A DNA stretch of 64,000 bases from Plantimonas leprariae (GTDB lineage Bacteria; Pseudomonadota; Alphaproteobacteria; Rhizobiales; Rhizobiaceae): the NCBI RefSeq assembly GCF_008802405.1, contig NZ_VZDO01000004.1, positions 280,153 through 344,152 of the forward strand, read 5' to 3'. Position 1 is the first letter of the stretch. Every line of letters begins with the position of its first letter. The notes under the pieces are model-generated. The model made no database searches, was not told where the DNA came from, and saw only the letters and a list, made by a program, of their open reading frames with translations. The translations under genes and the position numbers were made by a program. This document shows, piece after piece, positions 26,622-36,491 of this stretch.

Positions 26622-27629
26622 TCAACGCGCCGTGCGCCAGGCGGGCTTCCGATCGCCCGGCAGGGGCGCCGCCGAATGAACACCGCGCGCGATCGCCCGC
26701 GCCATGACGGCAGCCGCCGCGGCGCCCATCAGCACCCAGTCCTGCGGCGAAAGTTCGGCCTCGTTGCGCCCGGTCGCCAGGGCGAAGACGAGATCGCCAT
26801 CGAAGGGCGTGTGCGCCGGCCAGAGGGCGCGGGCAAAACCGTCATGCGCCGCGACGGCGAGGCGCTTGGCCTGCGCCTTATCGAGCCGCGCGTCGGTCGC
26901 GACCACTGCGATCGTCGTGTTCGCGCCGGGCGAGGGGGCGAGCTTGGTGCGCGGCTCGCCGGCATCATTCGGCATGGGCAAGGGCATGCCGAGGCCGCCG
27001 AATTCGCCATCGACTTCGAATGGCGCGGCCCAGAAATGCCGCGTCGTGCCGACGGTCGCCGAGCCGAGGGCGTTCGCCGCTGCCAGCGCCGCGACCGTGA
27101 CGCTGTTCGGCAGCACGACGGATGCGGAGCCGAGCCCGCCCTTGAAGGTCGCAGTGGTCGCACCCGCGCCGGCGCCGACGCTGCCGAGCTCGAAGTCGGC
27201 GCGCGCGGCGGACGCCGCCTCGTAGCCGAGCTCGCGATAGGGCGGGTAGCGCTCCCAGCTTTCGCCGGGCCCGAGGTCGAACAGGATCGCCGCCGGCACG
27301 ATTGGCACCCGGATTTCGCCGACCGCGAAACCGCGCCCTCGTTCCCGCAGCCAGGCTTGCGCGCCGGATGCCGCGTCGAGGCCGAAGGCCGAGCCGCCGG
27401 ACAGCACCAGCGCATCGACGCCCGCGACCGTCTTGTCGGGATCGAGCAGGTCGGTCTCGCGCGTGCCGGGCGCGCCGCCCTGCACGTGGACCGCCGCCGT
27501 CGCCGGCGCGTCGCAGAGAACCACCGTCGTGCCGCTACCGAGCCGTTCATCGGCGGCGTGACCGACCGCGATGCCCTCCACGTCGGTCAGAAGGTTGCGA
27601 GGGCCGGAGCGCCGGAGAACTCCCGTCAT
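26622..27629 (-). CDS. P1 family peptidase (DmpA/BapA type, MEROPS S58)
   Basis: A 335-aa self-processing Ntn-like aminopeptidase family protein. The N-terminal NLLTDVEGIAVGHA and LSGGSAFGLDAASG are family signatures. ANTTIAVVATDARL near residues 230-243 is the region where the chain is cleaved and the new N-terminal residue becomes the nucleophile. Relatives release N-terminal D- or beta-amino acids from peptides. Its ATG overlaps the TGA of the upstream substrate-binding-protein gene by 4 bp, suggesting linked uptake and hydrolysis. Confidence 0.85.
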   Translation of the reverse strand: MTGVLRRSGPRNLLTDVEGIAVGHAADERLGSGTTVVLCDAPATAAVHVQGGAPGTRETDLLDPDKTVAGVDALVLSGGSAFGLDAASGAQAWLRERGRGFAVGEIRVPIVPAAILFDLGPGESWERYPPYRELGYEAASAARADFELGSVGAGAGATTATFKGGLGSASVVLPNSVTVAALAAANALGSATVGTTRHFWAAPFEVDGEFGGLGMPLPMPNDAGEPRTKLAPSPGANTTIAVVATDARLDKAQAKRLAVAAHDGFARALWPAHTPFDGDLVFALATGRNEAELSPQDWVLMGAAAAAVMARAIARGVHSAAPLPGDRKPAWRTAR

Positions 27630-28684
27630 CCGCCGGCCTCGGGCACGAAGTCGCGGCCGTTGAAGCGGAAAACGCGGAAGAGGTTCAGATCGGAGTCGCC
27701 CTTCGCGTCGAAGCGGATGCGGCCGAGCGAGGTGTCAAAAGTGGTGGCGTTCAACACGTCGGGCAGCGGCTTGCCCTCACGCTTCGCGATGTCCGTGGCA
27801 GTCGCGGCGATCTCGACGGCGGCGAGGCCCGGCCCGAAATATCCCGACCGCTCGACCGCATCCGCTTCGCCGGGCGGCGAGAGCGGACGAAACGTCTGCT
27901 CGACGCCCACCGCGAGCGTGCCCTCGGGGATTTCCGCCGCATCTGGCGGCTCGTCGAGCAATTGCTCGCCACCGAGGAACTGGAGCGCCAGCCCGTTCGC
28001 GGCGGCATCGCGCGCGATCGTCGCCGCATCCCCACGGTCTCCGGCGATGACCAAATGGGTGACGCCGGTGCGCGCGAGCCGGCGGGCGAGGCCGAACTGC
28101 TTCTCTTCCGCCGGCCGGTAGCCATCAACGGCGGCCGGGCGCTGCCCGCCCGCTTCGACCTTTTCCCGTACGGCGTCGGCGAGGTTGCGGCCGTAGACGG
28201 AGCCGTCGTCCAGGATGCCGAAGGCGACGTCCCGCCAGCGCGTCGCGACGGTGGCGGCGAGCGCCTCCGCTTCCGCCCCGGCATGGGGGGCGAGACGCCA
28301 GACGGGATCGCCGGTCTTCCGACGCTGCGCGGTAAAGCGGTCGGCGCGCACGCCGACGTCGATCGCCGGGATCGCGGCGGATCGAAGCACCGGCAGTGCC
28401 CCTTCGAGCGACTCGGCGCAAAGGAAGCCGACCGTCACTTTCACCTTCTCGGCCACGAAACGTTCGGCCGTTGCCTTCCCGGCCTCCGGCGTGCATTGCG
28501 CGTCCGCCTCGACCAGCACGACGCCCTTCGCCGCAGCCGCCTGCCGCGCGCCCGCCAGAACCTGAGCGCCCAGAACGGCGTTCGGTCCCGTGACGGGCGC
28601 GGCGACGCCGATCCGCACCGGCTCCTGCGCGCCGGCGGGCGGCGCGAGCGCGAAAAGGAACAGGGGCGTGAACCACGGCTTCAT
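27626..28684 (-). CDS. periplasmic binding protein, branched-chain amino acid type
   Basis: A 352-aa type I periplasmic binding fold (Peripla_BP_6), with a signal peptide ending PPAGAQ near residue 20. The mature start EPVRIGVAAPVTGPNAVLG is typical of LivJ-like receptors. Cysteines in DAQCTPE and GFLCAES could be paired. No permease or ATPase genes are near, so this is an orphan receptor, or it serves a transporter encoded elsewhere. It is coupled (ATGA) to the downstream P1 peptidase gene. Ligand unknown. Confidence 0.82.
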   Translation of the reverse strand: MKPWFTPLFLFALAPPAGAQEPVRIGVAAPVTGPNAVLGAQVLAGARQAAAAKGVVLVEADAQCTPEAGKATAERFVAEKVKVTVGFLCAESLEGALPVLRSAAIPAIDVGVRADRFTAQRRKTGDPVWRLAPHAGAEAEALAATVATRWRDVAFGILDDGSVYGRNLADAVREKVEAGGQRPAAVDGYRPAEEKQFGLARRLARTGVTHLVIAGDRGDAATIARDAAANGLALQFLGGEQLLDEPPDAAEIPEGTLAVGVEQTFRPLSPPGEADAVERSGYFGPGLAAVEIAATATDIAKREGKPLPDVLNATTFDTSLGRIRFDAKGDSDLNLFRVFRFNGRDFVPEAGG

Positions 28685-28759
28685 GACGTTGGAGATTAAA
28701 GGCTGCGACAGGCTTTGGACAGGCTTGCGCAGGGTCGGCGCATCTGCGAGGCAAGATGC

Positions 28760-29302
28760 ATGGTCTCAGCCGATATCGTGCGCATGAGAAGCGTCGACAG
28801 CGAGTTGCGGTCCGACGAGGTCCGAATCGCGCCGGAGGATTTCCGCGCGGCGATGAGCCGTTTCGCGAGCGCGGTTCACCTCGTCACGACCGAAGGCCGA
28901 GCCGGCCGGCGAGGGGTGACCGCGACGGCCGTCGTCGGCGTTTCGGACGATCCGGCGACGATCCTCGTTTGCCTCAACGCCTCCAACGCCGAGAATGCGA
29001 GGTTCGCCGAGAACGGCAACTTCGCGGTCAACGTGCTCGCGGCGGGCGGCCGTGAACTGGCGGAGGCTTTCGCCGGCGGCGGCAAGCTTCCGCAGGACGA
29101 GCGTTTCGCCCTCGGCCGTTGGACGGCGCTTGCGACCGGCGCCCCCGTTCTGGAGCAGGCGCTCGTCGCCTTCGACTGCCGGCTGGTGGAAGCGCGCATG
29201 GTCGCGACGCACCACGTGCTCGTCGGCGAGGTCGCTGCAGTTCACGAAGGGCCTTCCGGCCCGCCGCTCCTCTATCACGCGCGCGGCTACCACCTCCTGT
29301 AG
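28760..29302 (+). CDS. flavin reductase family protein
   Basis: A 180-aa FMN-binding split barrel that reduces flavin with NAD(P)H, usually for a partner monooxygenase. The family elements are FRAAMSRFASAVHLVTTEG near residues 28-46, GVTATAVVGVSDDPATILVC near 52-71, NFAVNVLA near 88 and the closing PLLYHARGYHLL. ATG 28760 has GAGG nine bases upstream; ATG 28784 is an alternative. No monooxygenase gene lies beside it. It is divergent from the binding-protein gene. Confidence 0.85.
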   Translation: MVSADIVRMRSVDSELRSDEVRIAPEDFRAAMSRFASAVHLVTTEGRAGRRGVTATAVVGVSDDPATILVCLNASNAENARFAENGNFAVNVLAAGGRELAEAFAGGGKLPQDERFALGRWTALATGAPVLEQALVAFDCRLVEARMVATHHVLVGEVAAVHEGPSGPPLLYHARGYHLL

Positions 29303-29375
29303 GCGACTTGCGAAGACGGGCGGTGCGGCCATATCTGGAAGCAGGGGCGGGCGTCCCGCCGAAGGCCGAACCGTA

Positions 29376-30308
29376 TTGTCCCACACGACGAAATCCCATT
29401 CGCTGCCGCAGTCCATCGAGGAGACGGCCTCGCTCCTCGCCGGCGGCGACTACGTCGCCGACCGCTCGCTGGCGACGGTGCTGTTCCTCGCCCTGAAAAT
29501 GGGCCGGCCGCTCTTTCTCGAAGGCGAGGCGGGGGTCGGCAAGACGGAGATCGCCAAGGTGCTGGCGAAGGCGCTGGACCGGCCGCTGATCCGGCTGCAG
29601 TGCTACGAGGGCCTCGACGTCTCGTCCGCGCTCTACGAGTGGAACTACGCGGCGCAAATGATCGAAATCCGCCTGCGCGAGGCGAGCGGCGACACGGACC
29701 GGAACGCGATGCGTGCCGGCATCTTCTCGGACGACTTCCTGATCCGCCGTCCCATCCTGCAAGCCTTGGAAGGCGAGCCGGGACGCGCGCCGGTGCTCCT
29801 GATCGACGAGCTCGACCGGACCGACGAGGCTTTCGAGGCGTTCCTGCTGGAGGTCCTGTCCGACAATCAGGTGACGATTCCGGAGATCGGCACGATCCGC
29901 GCCGGCGAGCCGCCGATCGTGGTGATCACCACGAACCGGACGCGCGAGATCCACGACGCGCTGAAGCGGCGCTGCCTCTATCATTGGGTCGACTATCCCA
30001 GCGCCGAGCGCGAACTGGAGATCCTCCACCGCAAGGCGCCGGGCGCCAACGCCGCGCTGGCGAAGGAACTCGTCGCCTTCGTGCAGCGGCTACGCTCGGC
30101 CGACCTATTCAAGGCCCCCGGCGTTGCCGAGACGATCGACTGGGCGAACGCCCTGACCGAGCTGAACGCCCTCGCGCTCGATCCGGCGAAGGTCTCCGAT
30201 ACGCTCGGCGTGCTCCTGAAATATCAGGACGACATCGCGCGCATGGAGAAGGGCGAGGGGCGGGCGATCCTCGACGAGGTGAAACGCGACCTCGCGCTAG
30301 CGGGCTGA
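29376..30308 (+). CDS. MoxR family AAA+ ATPase (CoxD-like)
   Basis: A 310-aa ATPase thought to remodel or load metal centres of partner enzymes. Walker A GEAGVGKTE lies near residue 50, Walker B VLLIDELDR near 140, and the sensor ITTNRTREIHDALKRR near 188. No ATG or GTG is available; TTG 29376 with GAAGG 11-15 bases upstream is the best start, and the family N-terminus (IEETASLLAGGDYVADR) fits. Two bases separate it from a CoxE-like VWA gene, the standard CoxD-CoxE pairing of CO-dehydrogenase-type clusters. Confidence 0.88.
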   Translation: MSHTTKSHSLPQSIEETASLLAGGDYVADRSLATVLFLALKMGRPLFLEGEAGVGKTEIAKVLAKALDRPLIRLQCYEGLDVSSALYEWNYAAQMIEIRLREASGDTDRNAMRAGIFSDDFLIRRPILQALEGEPGRAPVLLIDELDRTDEAFEAFLLEVLSDNQVTIPEIGTIRAGEPPIVVITTNRTREIHDALKRRCLYHWVDYPSAERELEILHRKAPGANAALAKELVAFVQRLRSADLFKAPGVAETIDWANALTELNALALDPAKVSDTLGVLLKYQDDIARMEKGEGRAILDEVKRDLALAG

Positions 30309-30310
30309 CG

Positions 30311-31564
30311 ATGGTCGCCGCGCCGGAAACGCCGGCCTTTGCCGATCCGGACGGCCGGCTCGCCGACAACATCGCCTATTTCGCCCGGACGCTGCGACGC
30401 GCCGGGCTGAAGCTCGGGCCTGCCGCGACGCTGGACGCGGTCGTCGCGGTGGAGGCCGCCGGCCTGTCGTCGCGGGACGACTTCTACTGGACGCTCCACG
30501 CCGTGCTCGTGACACGGCACGAGGACGACGCCGTCTTCGGCGAGGCCTTCCGGCTGTTCTGGCGCTCGCGCGATCTGATCGAGAAGATGATCGCCATGTT
30601 CTCGCAGATCGTTCCGCGCGAGGCCGAGCCGGAGAAACGCAAGGCCGGCGAGTCGCGCGCTTCCGACGCGATCTTCGAGGGCGCGCGGGACTTCTCGACG
30701 CGGCAGGTGAAGCCGGAGATCGAGATCGACGCCTCGCTCAGCGTTTCGGAGCGCGAGGTGCTGCAGACCAAGGATTTCGCGCAGATGAGCGTCGCGGAAC
30801 TCGAAGCGGCGAAAGCCGCGATCCGGCGCTTGCGCCTGCCGGCCGATCGTGTGCGGACGCGCCGCTACCGGCCGGATGCCGGCGGCAGTCGGATCGATCC
30901 GCGCCGCACGATGCGAGACTCGCTGCGCGGCGGCGGCCAACTGATCCTGCCGCGGTTCCGCGCTGTCCGCGAGGTGCAACCGCCGCTCGTCGTTCTCGCC
31001 GACATCTCCGGCTCGATGAGCCAGTACAGCCGCATCTTCCTGCATTTCCTGCACGCGCTGACCGAGAAGCGGCGGCACGTCCACACCTTCCTGTTCGGCA
31101 CGCGGCTGACCAACGTGACGCGTCAGATGCGCCACCGCGACCCGGACGAGGCGCTGGACGAATGCGCCGGCGCAGTGAAGGACTGGTCCGGCGGCACCCG
31201 CATCGCCGAAGCGCTGGCGGCCTTCAACAAGGGCTGGTCGCGCCGCGTCCTGACAGGCGGCGCGAGCGTCATCCTGATCACCGACGGGCTGGAACGCGAT
31301 TCGGTCGACGACCTCGACCGGGAGATGGAACGGCTGCACAAGTCCTGCCGCCGCCTGATCTGGATGAACCCGCTCCTGCGGTTCGACGGCTTCACGGCGC
31401 GGGCGCGCGGCGTTCGGGCGATGCTGCCGCATGTCGACGAGTTCCGGCCCGTTCATTCGCTGCGGTCGATGGAAGAGTTGTGCCGGGCTCTGTCCGAGCC
31501 GGCCGGCGCGGCCAACGATCCGGCGCGTTGGATCGAGGCCGCGGACCGCGCGCTCGCGGCCTGA
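30311..31564 (+). CDS. CoxE-like von Willebrand factor A domain protein
   Basis: A 417-aa protein. The C-terminal half is a VWA domain with the MIDAS motif DISGSMS near residue 236 and the later SVILITDGLER strand. The N-terminal half (LADNIAYFARTLRRAGLKLG) is the CoxE-specific helical domain. VWA proteins partner MoxR ATPases; in Oligotropha, CoxD and CoxE help install the Cu-S-Mo centre of CO dehydrogenase. The start is ATG 30311, two bases after the MoxR stop. Confidence 0.87.
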   Translation: MVAAPETPAFADPDGRLADNIAYFARTLRRAGLKLGPAATLDAVVAVEAAGLSSRDDFYWTLHAVLVTRHEDDAVFGEAFRLFWRSRDLIEKMIAMFSQIVPREAEPEKRKAGESRASDAIFEGARDFSTRQVKPEIEIDASLSVSEREVLQTKDFAQMSVAELEAAKAAIRRLRLPADRVRTRRYRPDAGGSRIDPRRTMRDSLRGGGQLILPRFRAVREVQPPLVVLADISGSMSQYSRIFLHFLHALTEKRRHVHTFLFGTRLTNVTRQMRHRDPDEALDECAGAVKDWSGGTRIAEALAAFNKGWSRRVLTGGASVILITDGLERDSVDDLDREMERLHKSCRRLIWMNPLLRFDGFTARARGVRAMLPHVDEFRPVHSLRSMEELCRALSEPAGAANDPARWIEAADRALAA

Positions 31565-31577
31565 CGGAGGTGAAGCG

Positions 31578-31912
<335 letters not shown>

Positions 31913-31913
<1 letters not shown>

Positions 31914-32602
31914 TGGAGCGCGCGCTTCTCGCTGCGCTCAACGCCGAGCGCGCGGCACGGCGCGGCGCGGCGGTGGTGACGAACCTTACCACCGGGGAGC
32001 AGCGGCTGGTGCGGGAAGCGGAAGCTACGGCCGACCCGCTTGGCGAAGCGGTCGCGAAAGCCTTGCAGACCGGCAAGTCGGGAATGGTCGGCGAGGGCGG
32101 AGACACGTTCATCAACGTCGCGGTGCCGCCGCCGCGGATCGTCGCGATCGGCGCGGTCCATATCAGCCAAGCGCTGGCGCCGATGGCGCGCCTCGCCGGC
32201 TTCGATCTGGAGATCGTCGACCCACGCACCGCCTTCGCGACGCCGGAGCGGTTTCCGGGCGTCTCGCTCCGCGCCGAATGGCCGGAAGATGCGTTGCGGG
32301 CGCGTCCGCTCGACGCTTATTCGGCGCTGGTGGCGCTCACCCACGATCCGAAGATCGACGACCAACCCATTGGCGCCGCTCTCGAAGCCGGCTGTTTCTA
32401 TGTCGGCGCGCTCGGCAGCCGGAAGACGCACGCCCGCCGGGTCGAGCGGCTGACGGAAGCGGGGGTTTCCGCCGCCGCCATCGCTTGGATCGAGGCACCC
32501 ATCGGCCTCGATATAGCCGCATCGACGCCGGCGGAGATCGCCGTCGCGATCCTCGGCTCGGTGATCCGTGCTTTCCGTCGGCGGGGAGCGCTGCCGGCGT
32601 GA
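31913..32602 (+). CDS. XdhC C-terminal (Rossmann) domain protein
   Basis: A 229-aa protein carrying the XdhC NAD(P)-binding-like domain. RIVAIGAVHISQALAPMARL near residues 76-95 is the glycine-poor Rossmann turn, and ALVALTHDPKIDDQPIGAAL and YVGALGSRKTHARR near 140-180 are family signatures. It partners the upstream XdhC_CoxI domain protein, to which it is coupled, for maturation of molybdenum hydroxylases. Its TGA overlaps the following GTG. Confidence 0.87.
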
Positions 32603-33597
32603 AGTTCGGGCTGGTATCGCTGGACGAGGCGGAGGGAGCGATCCTCGCGCATGCGGCGAATCTGCCCGAAGGCCGGATCGCCAAGGGCATGCGTCTCGGG
32701 CCGGACGACCTCCACCGCCTCGGCGAAGCGGGTCGAACCTCCGTCATCGCCGCGAGATTGGACGCGGACGACCTGCCGGAAAACGAGGCTGCCGCCCGGC
32801 TGGGAACGGTGCTGACCTCGAATTTCGTCCGCGCGGACGATGCGGCAACGGGTCGGGTCAACCTCTTCGCGGAGCGAAACGGCGTGTTCGTCGTCGATCG
32901 TGCTCTGGTCGATTGCCTGAACGCCGTCGATTCCGGAATCACGCTTGCGACGCTTGCCGAACATGCGCCGGTCATCGCTGGTCAGATGGTGGCGACGGTG
33001 AAGATCATTCCACTCGCGGTGCCGAACGCGGCCGTCGAGGCCGCTCGCGAGATCGCCGCAGCATCGGCGGTGTTCGAAGTCGCGCCGTATCGTCCGCATC
33101 GCGTCGCGCTGGTGCAGACGCGCCTGCCGAGCATCAAGGAGGGTACGCTGGACAAGACCCGGCGCGTGCTCGAAGCCCGGCTCGCGGTTTCCGACTCGTC
33201 CGTCGTGCAGGAACTGCGTTGCGATCACGATGCCGACGCGCTGGCGGCGGCGTTGCGGGAGTTGCACCCGGCGGACCTCGTCGTGATCTTCGGGGCGTCG
33301 GCGGTAATCGACGTCGCGGACGTGGTGCCGGCCGCCATTGGGATTGCGGGCGGTACGGTATCGCATCTCGGCATGCCGGTTGACCCCGGCAACCTGCTGC
33401 TGCTCGGCCGTTTCCGCGATGCGCCGATCCTCGGCGCGCCGGGTTGCGCCCGCAGCCCGAAGGAAAACGGGTTCGACTGGGTTCTCAATCGGTTGCTGGC
33501 AGATGTTCCGGTGTTGCCCGAGGATCTGCGGCGGATGGGGGTCGGGGGTCTGCTGATGGAAATCCCGAGCCGGCCGCAGCCTCGGCAGGAGCGATAG
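32599..33597 (+). CDS. MoeA/MogA-like molybdopterin-binding protein
   Basis: A 332-aa protein starting at GTG 32599, overlapping the previous stop. The N-terminal GLVSLDEAEGAILAHAA and the C-terminal MoCF-type domain (DLVVIFGASAVIDVADVVP, then GGTVSHLGMPVDPGNLLLLG) mark the molybdopterin-binding family found next to xdhC and mocA genes. It probably handles or delivers a cofactor variant rather than replacing the housekeeping MoeA; this is inference from gene order. Confidence 0.8.
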   Translation: MKFGLVSLDEAEGAILAHAANLPEGRIAKGMRLGPDDLHRLGEAGRTSVIAARLDADDLPENEAAARLGTVLTSNFVRADDAATGRVNLFAERNGVFVVDRALVDCLNAVDSGITLATLAEHAPVIAGQMVATVKIIPLAVPNAAVEAAREIAAASAVFEVAPYRPHRVALVQTRLPSIKEGTLDKTRRVLEARLAVSDSSVVQELRCDHDADALAAALRELHPADLVVIFGASAVIDVADVVPAAIGIAGGTVSHLGMPVDPGNLLLLGRFRDAPILGAPGCARSPKENGFDWVLNRLLADVPVLPEDLRRMGVGGLLMEIPSRPQPRQER

Positions 33598-33602
33598 CGG
33601 AC

Positions 33603-34208
33603 GTGACGCCGCGCATCCATGCCGTGCTGCTCGCGGCGGGGCGGTCGAGCCGCACCGGAGCCTCGCACAAGCTTCTCGCGACCTTCGACGACGTGCCGCT
33701 GATCCAGCGCTCGGCGCAGACGGCCTTGGCGTCGCGGGCATCCGGCGTGACCGTCGTGCTCGGCCATCGCCTGAACGAACTGCGGGCCGCCTTGGTGGGA
33801 CTGGCGGTCGGGATCGTCGAGAACCGGCGCTACGCCGAGGGGCTGTCGACATCGTTGATTGCGGGGTTCGATGCGGCGCCGCCCGATGCTGAGGCCGTGC
33901 TGATCATGCTGGCGGACCAACCGTTGCTGACGCCGGACGATCTCGACAGGATGATCGACGCTTCCGCGCCAGACGGCCGAGGCTCGCTCGCTATCGCCAC
34001 CGACGGTGGCCGGCGCTTCAACCCCGTCGTTATAGGGCGAAACTACCATGCCGAGATCGGAGAATTGACTGGAGATACCGGCGCCAAGATACTGTTTTCG
34101 CGTTATCCGGAAGCGATCGCCGAAGTCGAACTCGGACGGGCGGCGAGCTTCGACGTGGACAGCATCGACGCCATTGTCCAGGCCGGAGGGGTGCCGGAAA
34201 GCAGCTAG
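33603..34208 (+). CDS. MocA-like molybdenum cofactor nucleotidyltransferase
   Basis: A 201-aa GT-A-fold transferase. AVLLAAGRSSRTGASHKLL at residues 7-25 is the nucleotide-binding signature of MocA, which attaches CMP to molybdopterin to form the MCD cofactor of xanthine-dehydrogenase-type enzymes; ADQPLLTPDDL near residue 100 holds the metal-binding Asp. The start is GTG 33603, five bases after the previous stop. It is the last gene of the maturation unit. MCD specificity fits the xdhC and cox partners upstream. Confidence 0.85.
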   Translation: MTPRIHAVLLAAGRSSRTGASHKLLATFDDVPLIQRSAQTALASRASGVTVVLGHRLNELRAALVGLAVGIVENRRYAEGLSTSLIAGFDAAPPDAEAVLIMLADQPLLTPDDLDRMIDASAPDGRGSLAIATDGGRRFNPVVIGRNYHAEIGELTGDTGAKILFSRYPEAIAEVELGRAASFDVDSIDAIVQAGGVPESS

Positions 34209-34375
34209 CCCGGCTTGCCGTTTCCCGCGGCGGCACGTTCCCGCTTGGCCTCCGCCTGACAGCGGTCGGAGCAGTAGAGCACGACGTCCCAGTTCGCCCG
34301 CCAGCGCTTCCGCCACACCATCGGGCGGCCGCAATGCTTGCAAGGCTTTTGCGGGAGGTCGCCCTTGCGCTTCAT
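34205..34375 (-). CDS. DUF2256 zinc-ribbon mini-protein
   Basis: A 56-aa protein: MKRKGDLPQKPCKHCGRP, then WRKRWRANWDVVLYCSDRC. The CxxC...CxxxC arrangement suggests a zinc ribbon. DUF2256 proteins are typically encoded beside cryptochrome/photolyase genes, as here, where the photolyase gene starts 97 bases away on the opposite strand. The function is unknown. It overlaps the end of the mocA-like gene by four bases. Confidence 0.85.
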   Translation of the reverse strand: MKRKGDLPQKPCKHCGRPMVWRKRWRANWDVVLYCSDRCQAEAKRERAAAGNGKPG

Positions 34376-34471
34376 GCCCGTCGCACGGTTCTGCGCTGAA
34401 TCATCGCTCTTGATCCGTTCTCCATCCGTTTCATTCTCATCACGCGAGTAGGGCGTTGCAGGAGCGTAAGG

Positions 34472-36070
34472 TTGGGGCGGCGCGCAAGGATCGGCAACGA
34501 GCGGGGTAGAGACGCAGGTCGAGGCAAGAGGTCGCGCACGCTTCGCTTCGTGCTCGGCGACCAGCTCAGCCGGGATGTGTCCAGCCTGCGCGATCTTGCG
34601 CCGGGGGATGTCGTCCTGATGGCCGAGGTCAGCGAGGAAGCGACTTACGTCCGGCACCACAAACGCAAGATCGCCTTCCTCTTCGCAGCGATGCGGCATT
34701 TTGCGGAGGAGCTTCGGACAGACGGGATCCAGGTCGATTACGTGCGGCTCGACGCTTCCGACAACGGTGGGTCCTTCACGGCCGAGTTGGAGCGCGCCGT
34801 CGCGCGGCACCGGCCCGACCGGATCATCGTCACCGAACCCGGCGAGTGGCGGGTGCTGGAGATGATGCGAACCTGGGAGGGGATCACCGGCGTGCCGGTC
34901 GAGCTCCGCCCCGACGACCGCTTTCTGGCTTCCCGAGACGATTTCGAAGCCTACGCCAAGCGATCGAAGGGGCTGAGGCTCGAGCACTTCTATCGCGAGA
35001 TGCGGATAAGGACCGGCTATCTGATGGCCGGCGAGCGCGAGCCGGTGGACGGCCGCTGGAACTTCGACGAGGACAACCGGCGGCCGCTGCCGGCGAAGGT
35101 GGAACTGCCGCAACGGCCTGCCTTTCCGCCGGATGACGTGACGACAGAAGCGATCGCGCTGGTCGAGCAGCGGTTCGGCAATCATTTCGGCAGCCTGTCC
35201 GAATTCGACTATCCGACGACGCGCGACGATGCGCTTCTCTATCTCCGCTGGTTTGTCCGCGAAGCACTGCCGAGATTCGGCGCCTACCAGGACGCGATGC
35301 GACAGGGCGCGCCGCTCCTGTTCCACTCGCATCTGTCCGCGCTGATGAACTGCGGGCTGCTGAACCCGCGCGAATGCTGCGACGAGGCGGAGGCGGCGTA
35401 CCGCCGGGGAGACGCCCCGATCAACGCCGTCGAGGGCTTCATTCGCCAGATCATCGGCTGGCGCGAGTTCATCCGCGGCGTCTACTGGCTGCACATGCCG
35501 GGCTACGGCGACGAGAACGCGCTGGAGGCGACGCGGAAGCTGCCGGACTTCTTCTGGACCGGGAACACCGACCTCAACTGCCTGGCGCAGTCGATCGGAG
35601 AAACGCGCGACAACGCCTATGCGCACCACATCCAGCGGCTGATGGTGATCGGCAACTTCTGCCTGATCGCCGGCTTGAACCCAAGCGAAGTGCAGGAGTG
35701 GTACCTCGTCGTCTACCACGATGCCTACGAATGGGTGGAGATGCCGAACGTCGTCGGCATCATTCTCCACGCCGACGGCGGGCTCATCGCCTCGAAGCCC
35801 TATGCGGCGTCCGGGAGCTATATCGACCGGATGTCGGACTACTGTCGGAGTTGCCGCTACTCGCCGAAGGTGAAGCTCGGCGAGGGCGCCTGTCCGTTCA
35901 ACTATCTCTACTGGGATTTCCTCTACCGGAACCGCGAGCGGCTGGCAGGCAACCGCCGGCTCGACCGCTCGTACCAGACGCTCGACCGGATGGCGGAGGA
36001 TCGCGTCGCCGCGATCCGGCGGGAGGCGAACGCCTTCCTCGACGCGCTGCCGAGCGGCGGCGCCTACTGA
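34472..36070 (+). CDS. phrB: Fe-S bacterial cryptochrome/(6-4) photolyase, PhrB family
   Basis: Light-dependent DNA repair flavoprotein of the FeS-BCP branch (532 aa). The N-terminal LRFVLGDQLSRD is the ribolumazine-antenna domain start. The C-terminal domain binds FAD and a [4Fe-4S] cluster: one Cys in DLNCLAQS, two in YCRSCRYSPKV and one in GACPFNYLYWDF. The best start is TTG 34472, with GGAG eight bases upstream; no ATG is available. The divergent DUF2256 gene is the usual neighbour. Confidence 0.9.
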   Translation: MGRRARIGNERGRDAGRGKRSRTLRFVLGDQLSRDVSSLRDLAPGDVVLMAEVSEEATYVRHHKRKIAFLFAAMRHFAEELRTDGIQVDYVRLDASDNGGSFTAELERAVARHRPDRIIVTEPGEWRVLEMMRTWEGITGVPVELRPDDRFLASRDDFEAYAKRSKGLRLEHFYREMRIRTGYLMAGEREPVDGRWNFDEDNRRPLPAKVELPQRPAFPPDDVTTEAIALVEQRFGNHFGSLSEFDYPTTRDDALLYLRWFVREALPRFGAYQDAMRQGAPLLFHSHLSALMNCGLLNPRECCDEAEAAYRRGDAPINAVEGFIRQIIGWREFIRGVYWLHMPGYGDENALEATRKLPDFFWTGNTDLNCLAQSIGETRDNAYAHHIQRLMVIGNFCLIAGLNPSEVQEWYLVVYHDAYEWVEMPNVVGIILHADGGLIASKPYAASGSYIDRMSDYCRSCRYSPKVKLGEGACPFNYLYWDFLYRNRERLAGNRRLDRSYQTLDRMAEDRVAAIRREANAFLDALPSGGAY

Positions 36071-36202
36071 TTCCTTTCGCAACGGGACGAATCGGGCGTG
36101 GCATAAACGCTACGCGCGGTTAAGGCTTGGTTAACCGTCGCAGCGCAGCATCGATCGTGCCGGCTCGGCATCCTCCACCGGCGCACCGATGGAGCATCCG
36201 CC

Positions 36203-36487
36203 ATGCAGGCTCGCCCGACCGCCGACCCGGACTTCCAGAAGATGCTGGCGGGTTATGGCCTGACCACCGCGCGCATCCTCTACCGGATGCCGGATCACCC
36301 GGCTTTCCTGCAGACGTTCCAGTGGCAGTTCGCCGACGTTGCGCCCGATTATCCCCGTCTCAAGCAGTTCCTCGATCACTGGAAGCGCGAGATCCAGGCG
36401 GCGATCCATTCCGTCGAGGTGATGCACCGCGGGCTGATCGCGCCGCATGAAATCCGCATGGCGCGCGAGATCGGCCACCTGCACTGA
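36203..36487 (+). CDS. usg: Usg family protein
   Basis: A 94-aa protein recognised by FQKMLAGYGLTTARILYRMP and FLQTFQWQFADVAPDYPRL, typical of alphaproteobacterial Usg proteins, which are sometimes linked to trp genes. No trp gene is near here. The function is unknown; it is a soluble helical protein with no membrane segment. The start ATG 36203 has GGAG nine bases upstream. It converges with radC, four bases apart. Confidence 0.85.
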   Translation: MQARPTADPDFQKMLAGYGLTTARILYRMPDHPAFLQTFQWQFADVAPDYPRLKQFLDHWKREIQAAIHSVEVMHRGLIAPHEIRMAREIGHLH

Positions 36488-36491
36488 CCGG

